A DNA stretch of 64,000 nt from an uncultured Pelagibacteraceae bacterium (lineage in GTDB: Bacteria > Pseudomonadota > Alphaproteobacteria > Pelagibacterales > Pelagibacteraceae), in the NCBI GenBank assembly GCA_902571955.1, contig CACGDZ010000001.1, positions 184,877 to 248,876 on the forward strand, read 5' to 3'. Numbering within the stretch: position 1 is the first letter of the stretch; each line of letters starts with the position of its first letter. Below, one piece after another: positions 11,281-19,847 of the stretch. Below the pieces are notes generated by a model. That model saw only the letters and a program-made list of their open reading frames with translations, was not told the DNA's origin and made no database searches. A program made the translations under genes and the position numbers.

Positions 11281-12614
11281 ATAATTGAATCTTTATCTAA
11301 CCAGCTTACATTAAAATCTGAGTTTATAAATTTTTTATGGTTAAGTAATTTTTTATGTAAAGGTATTGTTGTAGTTATTCCCTCAATAATAAATTCATCT
11401 AAAGATCTATTCATCCTTTGAATTGCTTCTGTTCTGTTTCTTCCATGACAAATTAATTTACAAATCATGCTGTCGTAATAAGGTGTTACCTTATATCCTT
11501 GAAATATTGAGCCATCTACTCTAGTTCTAAATCCAGATGGCTGATGACACATAGTAATAACCCCAGGTGAAGGCTGAAAGTTTTTGCTTGCATCTTCGGC
11601 ATTTATTCTACATTCAATTGCGTGTCCTCTAGGATTTATATCAGATTGTTTCAAAGCCGTTTCTCCTGAAAAAGCAATCCAGATTTGCTCTTTGATTATA
11701 TCGATCCCTGTAACCATTTCTGTTACAGGATGTTCCACTTGAACTCTTGTATTCATTTCAAGGAAATAAAATTTTCCGTCTTCGTAAATGAATTCAACTG
11801 TTCCAGCACCCATATAACCTATTTTAGCTACCATATTTACTGTTCGTTCAAATAAATCTTTTCTTATTTCATCATTTAAAACTGGACTCGGAGTTTCTTC
11901 TATTAACTTTTGATGCCTTCTTTGAACTGAACAATCTCTTTCATGAAGATGAACTGTTCTATTTTTTCCAGCTAATATTTGAACCTCTATATGTCTTGGA
12001 TTTTGAAAAAACTTTTCAATGTAAACTTCATCATTACCAAAATATTTTTGTGCCTCAGATTTAGCTGTTGAAAACATTGTTTCAAATTCTTCTTCCTTAT
12101 AAACTATTTTCATACCTTTGCCTCCACCTCCGCCAGAGGCTTTTATTAAGACAGGAAAACCAATTTTTTTACAAAGTTCTTTTGCTTCAGAGATATCTTT
12201 TACACCTCCTTCAGACCCCTCAATAACAGGTAATCCATTTTCTTTTGCTATTTTTTTTGCTTGGATTTTGTCACCCATCATTTCAATATGTTTTGATGTG
12301 GCGCCAATAAAATTAATTTTGTTCTCTTCTAATATTTTTGCAAAATTTGCATTTTCAGAGAGAAAACCGTAGCCAGGATGAACCGCATCTGCATTTGTAA
12401 GTTCTATTGCTGACATTAATGCTGGGATATTTAAATAACTATTTGTTGGTTGATGGGAACCAATACATACGCTTTCATCAGCTATTCTAACATGCATGCT
12501 TTCTCTATCTACATCTGAATGAACAGCTACTGTGGATATTCCCCATTCTTTACATGCTCTAATAATTCTAACTGCAATTTCCCCACGGTTTGCAATTAAA
12601 ATTTTCTTAAACAT
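11277..12614 (-). CDS. accC: Acetyl-CoA carboxylase, biotin carboxylase subunit
   Basis: MFKKILIANRGEIAVRIIRACKE; KASGGGGGKGMK; EMNTRVQVEHPVTEM. Confidence 0.97.
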   Translation of the reverse strand: MFKKILIANRGEIAVRIIRACKEWGISTVAVHSDVDRESMHVRIADESVCIGSHQPTNSYLNIPALMSAIELTNADAVHPGYGFLSENANFAKILEENKINFIGATSKHIEMMGDKIQAKKIAKENGLPVIEGSEGGVKDISEAKELCKKIGFPVLIKASGGGGGKGMKIVYKEEEFETMFSTAKSEAQKYFGNDEVYIEKFFQNPRHIEVQILAGKNRTVHLHERDCSVQRRHQKLIEETPSPVLNDEIRKDLFERTVNMVAKIGYMGAGTVEFIYEDGKFYFLEMNTRVQVEHPVTEMVTGIDIIKEQIWIAFSGETALKQSDINPRGHAIECRINAEDASKNFQPSPGVITMCHQPSGFRTRVDGSIFQGYKVTPYYDSMICKLICHGRNRTEAIQRMNRSLDEFIIEGITTTIPLHKKLLNHKKFINSDFNVSWLDKDSII

Positions 12615-12617
12615 TAC

Positions 12618-13052
12618 TTATTCTAGGATAATAATAGTTTGACCAAATTCAACAGGTTGGCCATCTTCAACACAAATTTCTTTTACTACACCATCTGCTG
12701 TTGAAGGAACATGGTTCATTGTTTTCATCGCTTCAACAATCATTATTGTATCACCTTTTTTAATTTTTTTACCAATCTCAACAAACTTTTTAGCACCTGG
12801 TTCTGGTGCATGATACGCTGTCCCTATAATAGGCGAAAAAATTTCAGTTCCTGATTTAACATTTTGAGTTTGAGAAGATGTTGAACTAGTTACAGATGAT
12901 GAAGGTGAAACACTTTGTGGCTGATGACTTATTGAAAAATTATTTTTAGAAACTTTAATTTTTGTATCTTTTTCCGTTATCTCTATTTCTGTAAGATTAA
13001 ATTCTTGCAAATAACTACTTAATTCTTGAATTATTTTTTTATCTATTTTCAT
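12618..13052 (-). CDS. accB: Acetyl-CoA carboxylase biotin carboxyl carrier protein
   Basis: VEAMKTMNHVPS biotinylation motif (AMKTM variant), upstream of accC. Confidence 0.96.
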   Translation of the reverse strand: MKIDKKIIQELSSYLQEFNLTEIEITEKDTKIKVSKNNFSISHQPQSVSPSSSVTSSTSSQTQNVKSGTEIFSPIIGTAYHAPEPGAKKFVEIGKKIKKGDTIMIVEAMKTMNHVPSTADGVVKEICVEDGQPVEFGQTIIILE

Positions 13053-13488
13053 TTTGCAAAGACTTTTGTAATGAAATTATGGCCAAAATATATCCCTCAG
13101 CACCTAATCCAAAAATTCCTCCAGTTACAACACCACTTATAAGTGATTTATGTCTAAATTCTTCCCTTTTATAAATATTTGATAGGTGTAACTCGATAAT
13201 AGGTTTTTTAAATAAATCTAAAGCATCTCTTATAGCCACAGAAGTATGAGTAAATGCAGCAGCATTTATAACCATACCATCAAATCTTTTTCTTGCATCT
13301 TGAATTATATTAACCAATTCTCCCTCAATATTAGACTGAGAGAATTCTATATCAAGACCAATTTCTTGTCCTTTTTTTAAACAATTCTCTTTAAGTTGCT
13401 CAAATGAAGTTGATCCATATTGTGATTGTTCTCTTTCTCCTAATAGATTAAGATTTGGACCATTAATAATAATTATTTTATTATTCAT
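13039..13488 (-). CDS. aroQ: 3-dehydroquinate dehydratase type II
   Basis: IINGPNLNLLGEREQSQYGS; INAAAFTHTSVAIRDAL; EVHLSNI-like motif. Confidence 0.96.
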   Translation of the reverse strand: MNNKIIIINGPNLNLLGEREQSQYGSTSFEQLKENCLKKGQEIGLDIEFSQSNIEGELVNIIQDARKRFDGMVINAAAFTHTSVAIRDALDLFKKPIIELHLSNIYKREEFRHKSLISGVVTGGIFGLGAEGYILAIISLQKSLQNENR

Positions 13489-13504
13489 TCAGCATTTATA
13501 TACG

Positions 13505-13723
13505 ATGAAAAAAATAAAAAAAATAAAAATTAAAATAAATGGTAAAATCAAATCTATAATTCAGGAATCTAAACTCTCTAAAGTGTTAAAAAATCTAAAA
13601 ATACCATTAAATAAAGTAGCAATTGAGTTAAATGAGGAAATAATAGATAAAAAAAAAATTAATAAAATAAAATTAAATAAAAATGATAAAATAGAAATAG
13701 TTCATTTTATTGGAGGTGGTTGA
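13505..13723 (+). CDS. thiS: Sulfur carrier protein ThiS
   Basis: Small ubiquitin-fold protein ending IVHFIGGG (C-terminal GG), upstream of thiG. Confidence 0.85.
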   Translation: MKKIKKIKIKINGKIKSIIQESKLSKVLKNLKIPLNKVAIELNEEIIDKKKINKIKLNKNDKIEIVHFIGGG

Positions 13724-13724
13724 T

Positions 13725-14498
13725 TTGAAAAAAGATAGTATGATTATTGCAAGTAAAAAATTTAATTCCAGATTAATTGTTGGAACAGGTAAATATAAAA
13801 GTATGTCTGATTGTGCAAAAGCAATTAAATTATCTGGAGCAGAAATTGTAACTGTTGCGGTAAGAAGAGTTAATATTTTTGATAAAAATAGGCCTTTACT
13901 TATGGATTATATAGATCCCAGAAAAATTACATATCTGCCAAACACAGCAGGATGTTTTAACTCAAAGGAAGCTTTGAGAACTTTAAGATTAGCTAGAGAA
14001 ATAGGTGGTTGGAAGTTAGTCAAGCTAGAAGTTTTAGGAGACAAAAAAAATTTATTTCCTGACATGATAGAAACGTTAAAATCAACTGAAATTCTTGCCA
14101 AGGAAGGATTTAGGGTTATGGTTTATTGTAACGATGATCCTTTAATGGCTAAGCGTTTAGAGAACTCAGGTGCTGATGCAATAATGCCTTTAGCTGCACC
14201 TATTGGGTCAGGATTAGGAATTCAAAATAAAATAAATATTCAAATAATTAGAAAACAAACAAAGCTTCCATTAATTATAGATGCTGGTTTAGGTCAAGCT
14301 TCAGACGCTACAATTGCGATGGAATTAGGTTGTGACGGTGTTCTTGTTAACACTGCTATAGCAAAAGCAAAAAAACCCTTTGAAATGGCACTCGCATTCA
14401 AAAATGCAGTTATTGCTGGAAGACAATCATTTCAATCTGGAAGAATAAATAAAACTTTAATGGGCAACGCTTCATCCCCATCAAAAGGGATTATTTAG
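13725..14498 (+). CDS. thiG: Thiazole synthase (track start 13710 is a TTG; start at 13725 TTG or 13740 ATG more likely)
   Basis: KFNSRLIVGTGKYKS; TVAVRRVN; LPNTAGC; GLGIQN...DAGLGQASDA motifs. Confidence 0.94.
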   Translation: MKKDSMIIASKKFNSRLIVGTGKYKSMSDCAKAIKLSGAEIVTVAVRRVNIFDKNRPLLMDYIDPRKITYLPNTAGCFNSKEALRTLRLAREIGGWKLVKLEVLGDKKNLFPDMIETLKSTEILAKEGFRVMVYCNDDPLMAKRLENSGADAIMPLAAPIGSGLGIQNKINIQIIRKQTKLPLIIDAGLGQASDATIAMELGCDGVLVNTAIAKAKKPFEMALAFKNAVIAGRQSFQSGRINKTLMGNASSPSKGII

Positions 14499-16308
14499 TT
14501 TTTTTAAAAAATCTTTTTTTCTTATATGATTTTTTGTTAATTTTTTTATTTACTTTTTTCTCAGTAATTTTTTCTTCCTTTATTTGAATTTCTAAGTTTT
14601 TTAGTTTTTCATAATACTCTATCAATTCAATTGTTTTTTTTGATTTATTTTTAACATCTATAATGTACTCAGGTATAATTAGAGAATTATCACTAACAAT
14701 ATCTATCGTCACCTTATTCTTTTTTTCGAAATAGGTTAAATCATTAACAAAATTTTCTTTTAAAAAGTCTGAAATTTTTTTACAAACTTTTAATTCAACA
14801 AATTTAGCTTTGTTTATTACAGCTCTTAATTCAACAATTTTTAAAAGTTTTTGAGCGAAAGACTCGTCTGTTAATGTAACTTTCCATTTAATTGCACTTT
14901 CTCTAAGTCTTTGTCTAGACATCTCTAAAAGACCAAAATTGCTTATCCTTCCAATTTGAATTCTTGCTCTATCTGACCTACATTTTTCTTTGAGTTTTCT
15001 CTCTACCAATCTTCTATTTCCGTAGCTTAGCATATCAATAAAATCTATAATAATTAAACCAGACAGATCTCTAATTTTTATTTGTCTTGCAATTTCTTCT
15101 GTGGCTTCGATATTTGTATCTAAAGCAGTACTTTCAACATTTTTTCCTTTTATTGAACTACCAGAGTTGATATCTATAGACACTAAAGCCTCTGTTGGAT
15201 TAATAACTAAATATCCACCTGACTTGAGTTTAATTTCAGAATCAAAAATTTGATTTAACTTTTGTTCAATATTTTCTTGTATAAATAGTGGAATTTTACC
15301 TCTATATTTTTTCACTTTTTTCACACTTGATGGCATCATAGTTTTTATGAAGGATTGAGCTTTTTTGTAACCATCGTTTCCCTCGACAATTACATTTTTT
15401 GTATTATCATCGAACATATCTCTAAGTGTTCTTTTTATTATTTCACTTTCTTGATGTATCAATGAAGGGGCTATAGAATTTATTGCATTATCTTTTATTT
15501 GACCCCAGGTATTAATTAAAGTTGTTAAATCATTATTTATTTCATTTTTTGTTTTATTACTTCCTGCAGTTCTAACAATTAATCCCATCTCTTTAGGTAT
15601 TTCAATTTCATTTAAAATTGTTCTTATTTTTTTTCTATCAGCAGGATTAAAAATTTTTCTTGATATCCCTCCTCCCTTAGGAGTATTTGGCATTAAAACT
15701 ATATATTTTCCCGCAATTGAAATGAAAGTACTTAATGCAGCACCTTTTTGCCCTCTTTCGTCTTTAATGACTTGTACAAGAATTACTTGATTAGGTTTTA
15801 TTACTTCCTGAATTTTATACCTTTTAAATTTAAATCTATGCTCTTTTTTTTTTTCTTTTCCATCAACTAAATTTTCTTTCTCAGAAATACTTTCTTTATT
15901 ATTCGAATCTTCTTCTGTTTGCTCTTCAACTATCTTTTCTATAGGGTCATCAATTTCTAGTTTTCCTTCAGCAATATTTTTCTCTTCTTTAGCCTGAACT
16001 TTTCTTGAGAGTTCTTCTCTAGCTTTTTCTTCCTCTTCTTTAATTTTTTCTAAATCAGCTTTTGGTATCTGATAATAATCTGATTGGATATCATTAAAGG
16101 ATAAAAACCCATGTCTCTCTCTTCCGAAATCAATAAAAGCAGCTTGTAACGATGGTTCTATTCTGCTTACTTTTCCTAAATAGATATTATTTTTAATTAA
16201 GTTATTTTTTAAACCTTCGTACTCGTAATCTTCAATATTTTCGCCTGATTTAAGAACAACTCTAGTTTCGTTAGGATGCGATGCATCAATATATAAATTT
16301 TTTTCCAT
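14491..16308 (-). CDS. Ribonuclease E/G family protein (short form)
   Basis: S1-like N-terminus with acidic insertion, LVINPTEALVSIDINSGS, GLIIIDFIDM, FGLLEMSRQRLRES. Confidence 0.93.
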   Translation of the reverse strand: MEKNLYIDASHPNETRVVLKSGENIEDYEYEGLKNNLIKNNIYLGKVSRIEPSLQAAFIDFGRERHGFLSFNDIQSDYYQIPKADLEKIKEEEEKAREELSRKVQAKEEKNIAEGKLEIDDPIEKIVEEQTEEDSNNKESISEKENLVDGKEKKKEHRFKFKRYKIQEVIKPNQVILVQVIKDERGQKGAALSTFISIAGKYIVLMPNTPKGGGISRKIFNPADRKKIRTILNEIEIPKEMGLIVRTAGSNKTKNEINNDLTTLINTWGQIKDNAINSIAPSLIHQESEIIKRTLRDMFDDNTKNVIVEGNDGYKKAQSFIKTMMPSSVKKVKKYRGKIPLFIQENIEQKLNQIFDSEIKLKSGGYLVINPTEALVSIDINSGSSIKGKNVESTALDTNIEATEEIARQIKIRDLSGLIIIDFIDMLSYGNRRLVERKLKEKCRSDRARIQIGRISNFGLLEMSRQRLRESAIKWKVTLTDESFAQKLLKIVELRAVINKAKFVELKVCKKISDFLKENFVNDLTYFEKKNKVTIDIVSDNSLIIPEYIIDVKNKSKKTIELIEYYEKLKNLEIQIKEEKITEKKVNKKINKKSYKKKRFFKKTK

Positions 16309-16409
16309 AATTTTGTGAATGTTAACTTCATTAGTAACCTAGTTTTTTAAAATTTTGTTTTATTTTCTTGCCATATCTTTAACAAATTCCAAGATATAAT
16401 GAAATTAAA

Positions 16410-18746
16410 ATGAATAAATTTTTAAGAAAAATCTTTATTTTAATTACGTCTTTTATTCTTTTATCAGCAATTTTGATAATAAGTATTTTGTGGAATTATT
16501 CTAATGATTTACCAGATTATAAATTTCTTAAAAATTATAAACCCCCAGTTTCCAGTAAAGTTTACTCTGGTAATGGTGACTTGGTGGCAGATTTCTCACA
16601 AGAAAAAAGAGTATTTGTTCCATTTAATTCAATTCCAAAAAATGTAATTAACGCATTTTTATCTGCTGAAGATAAAAATTTTTTCAAACATCCAGGTGTC
16701 GATGCTAAAGGTGTTATTAGAGCAATAATAAATAATATTTCAAATATTTTATCATCTAAAAGGTTGGAGGGAGCATCTACAATTACCCAACAGGTAGCAA
16801 AAAACTTTTTACTAACAAATGAGGTGAGTTTAAATAGGAAAATTAAGGAAGCTATTCTTGCTTTTAGAATAGAGAGAGCTTTATCTAAAGAAAGAATTCT
16901 AGAACTTTATCTAAACCAAATTTATCTTGGAAGTGGAGCATATGGTGTAGCTGCTGCAAGCTTAGAATATTTTGATAAATCTATTAAAGATTTAAACTAC
17001 TCAGAAGCTGCTTTATTAGCAGCTTTGCCAAAAGCACCTAGTAGATATAATCCCTATAGAGATCCAGATAAAGCAAAATTTAGAAGAAATTTAGTTTTAA
17101 AAAATTTGTTAGATAATAATTATTTAACTTTAGAATGGTATAAAAAACTCACAAAAGAGGAAATAATTTTAAAGAAAAATAAAAAAATTTATTTAGAAGA
17201 TGCTCAATTTTTTATTGAGGATGTGAGAAAGAGTGTAATTGAAACTTTGAGCTATGATAAGGTTTATAAACAAGGTTTTAATATCAATACCCCAATAGAT
17301 TTAAATCTACAAACAATTGCAACAAAATCCCTTCGAGATGGATTGGTAGCATATGATAAAAGAAAGGGATGGAGAGGACCACTTACTAACAAGACTTATA
17401 ATTCAGAATGGAAAAAAGATTTAGAAAAGTATAAATTAGAAAATTCGATTAATTGGAAATTAGCGATAGTTAAAAAAATAAATAAATTTTCAGCAGAAAT
17501 AGAAACTGAAGACAATATCAATGGTGTTATTGAATATCAGAGCATTTCTTGGACAAAGAAACAATTTAATAAATTAATAAAACCTGGTGATGTTATTTAT
17601 GTAAAAAATGTTAAAGAAAATATTTTCAATTTACAACAATTACCAAAAGTAAATGGTGGAATTGTTGTGATGGATCCATTTACAGGAAGAGTTTTAGCAT
17701 TAAGTGGTGGTTTTAGTTTTAAACAGAGTGAATTTAACAGAGCAACCCAAGCTAAAAGGCAGCCTGGATCAGCTTTTAAACCATTTGTTTATGCATTAGC
17801 TCTAGAGAATAATTTTACACCAACATCATTAGTTCTAGATGCGCCACTAGTTTTAGACCAAGGAGATGATTTAAAAATGTGGAAACCAGAAAATTATGGA
17901 AAAAAATTTTATGGACCTTCAACTCTAAGAGTAGGTTTGGAAAAATCTAGAAATTTAATGACAGTAAGAATAGCTCAAAATCTTGGTGTAGAGAAAATAG
18001 TTGATTTTTCAAAAGCATTAAAAATTTATGATAATCCAGAAGAGCTTTTATCTATATCTTTAGGATCTGCTGAAACAACTTTATTAAAACTTACATCTGC
18101 TTATTCGGTTTTTGTTAATGGTGGAAAACTTGTTGAACCAATATTGATAGATAGAATTCAAGACAGTCAAGGAAACACTATTTTTAATAATGAAAAAAGA
18201 AGATGTGTCAATTGCGATCAAATTTCTTATTTAACCAACGATTATCCAGAGATTAAAAACAATTATACACAAATTTTTTCTCCACAAACGGCTTTTCAAA
18301 TGACATCAATTTTAGAAGGAGTAGTTCAAAGAGGTACTGCTAAAAAACTAAAAGACTTAAATTTAAATATTGCAGGTAAAACTGGAACAACTAATAAAAA
18401 CACAGATACTTGGTTTATAGGTTTTACTTCAAATGTACTAGTTGGTGTTTATGTTGGTTCAGATAACCCAACTCCATTAGGAAAATATGAAACAGGATCT
18501 AAAACTGCTTTGCCAATATTCAAAAGTTATATAAGTGATTCTGTAAATAAATATGATGCAAGACCATTTAAGGCCGCTAAAGGAACAGTGATGATGGTGG
18601 TTGATCCTCTAACAGGTCAAAAAGCAAAATTTAACTCAAAGAATACTATTATTGAGGTTTTTAAAAAAGAAGATGTGGTTGATGGAAAAGTACTTTATAC
18701 AAATTCAGATAGATTAGACTCAAATAATATATTAAAGTTTTACTAA
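16410..18746 (+). CDS. mrcA: Penicillin-binding protein 1A
   Basis: Glycosyltransferase EDKNFFKHPGVD, GASTITQQVAKN; transpeptidase QPGSAFKPFVY and AGKTGTT. Confidence 0.96.
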   Translation: MNKFLRKIFILITSFILLSAILIISILWNYSNDLPDYKFLKNYKPPVSSKVYSGNGDLVADFSQEKRVFVPFNSIPKNVINAFLSAEDKNFFKHPGVDAKGVIRAIINNISNILSSKRLEGASTITQQVAKNFLLTNEVSLNRKIKEAILAFRIERALSKERILELYLNQIYLGSGAYGVAAASLEYFDKSIKDLNYSEAALLAALPKAPSRYNPYRDPDKAKFRRNLVLKNLLDNNYLTLEWYKKLTKEEIILKKNKKIYLEDAQFFIEDVRKSVIETLSYDKVYKQGFNINTPIDLNLQTIATKSLRDGLVAYDKRKGWRGPLTNKTYNSEWKKDLEKYKLENSINWKLAIVKKINKFSAEIETEDNINGVIEYQSISWTKKQFNKLIKPGDVIYVKNVKENIFNLQQLPKVNGGIVVMDPFTGRVLALSGGFSFKQSEFNRATQAKRQPGSAFKPFVYALALENNFTPTSLVLDAPLVLDQGDDLKMWKPENYGKKFYGPSTLRVGLEKSRNLMTVRIAQNLGVEKIVDFSKALKIYDNPEELLSISLGSAETTLLKLTSAYSVFVNGGKLVEPILIDRIQDSQGNTIFNNEKRRCVNCDQISYLTNDYPEIKNNYTQIFSPQTAFQMTSILEGVVQRGTAKKLKDLNLNIAGKTGTTNKNTDTWFIGFTSNVLVGVYVGSDNPTPLGKYETGSKTALPIFKSYISDSVNKYDARPFKAAKGTVMMVVDPLTGQKAKFNSKNTIIEVFKKEDVVDGKVLYTNSDRLDSNNILKFY

Positions 18747-19847
18747 TGGATAATAATTATCAAAATCTAAAAGAAGAAATTGAAAAGATAAATAAAAAAA
18801 TACAGGAGTATCTTTGAAAAAAATAATATCCATTTAAAACTGCAATCATTAAATTCACAAATGCTGAGTGCCAATTTTTGGCAAGATAAAAATAATTCTC
18901 AAAGAGTAATCAAAGAAAAGAAATTTTATGAAGATTTAAGTAATTCTTTAAATAATAATGTTGAAAAACTGAAAGATTTAGATGATTTGAATCAACTAGC
19001 GCTTGAAGAAGAAAATTTACAAGTTCAAAAAGAAGTTCTCCAAAATATTAAAAACTTAAAAAGTGAAGTTAAAAAAAATGAAATTAAATGTTTTTTATCT
19101 AATGAGGCAGACTCTTTAAATTGCTACATAGAAATACATGCAGGAGCTGGTGGAACAGAAAGTCAAGATTGGGCTGATATGCTCAGAAGAATGTACTTAA
19201 AATGGTCTGATAAAAAAAATTTTAAATCAAGTTTGATTAGCGAACATAGAGGTGACGAAGCTGGAATAAAATCTGCAACAATTAAAATAGATGGTGATTA
19301 TGTTTTTGGTTGGTTAAAAAAAGAATCAGGAATACATAGATTAGTTAGGATATCTCCATTTGACTCTGGAGCAAGAAGACACACTAGTTTTGCAAGTGTT
19401 TGGATTTATCCAGTTGTAGATGAAAATATAAATATAGAAATTTTAGAAAAAGATTTAAGAATAGACACCTATCGTTCCAGCGGAGCAGGTGGCCAGCACG
19501 TCAACACTACTGATAGCGCAGTTAGAATAACACACATTCCATCAAAAATTGTTGTTCAATGTCAAAATGAAAGATCTCAACATAAAAATAAAGAAACATG
19601 CATGAATATGTTGAAGGCAAGATTATATGATTATGAAATTAAAATAAGAGAGGAAAAAAATCAAAATGTTGAAAGTTCCAAATCTGAAATAGGATGGGGC
19701 CACCAAATTAGATCATATGTTCTTCAACCTTACAGACTCGTAAAAGATAATAGAACTAATTTTGAAAGCACTAGTCCTGATAAAATATTAGATGGTGATA
19801 TTGATGAATTTTTGGAACAATCGCTTTATAAATTAAATGAAAAATAA
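18746..19847 (+). CDS. prfB: Peptide chain release factor 2, +1 programmed frameshift: join(18746..18814,18816..19847)
   Basis: ATG 18746 reads MDNNYQNLKEEIEKINKKIQEYL then in-frame TGA (18815-18817) in ...CAGGAGTATCTTTGA...; +1 shift gives EKNNIHLKLQSLNSQMLSANFWQD, continuous with the listed ORF; RSSGAGGQHVN (GGQ). Confidence 0.95.
18803..18817 (+). promoter_or_regulatory. RF2 programmed-frameshift site: internal SD-like AGGAG + TAT CTT TGA
   Basis: CAGGAGTATCTTTGA matches the prfB recoding-site layout. Confidence 0.93.

Noticed and set aside
13710-13724. Track start of thiG at 13710 (TTG)
   Set aside because: Would start inside the thiS C-terminal GGG codons; 13725 or 13740 more plausible
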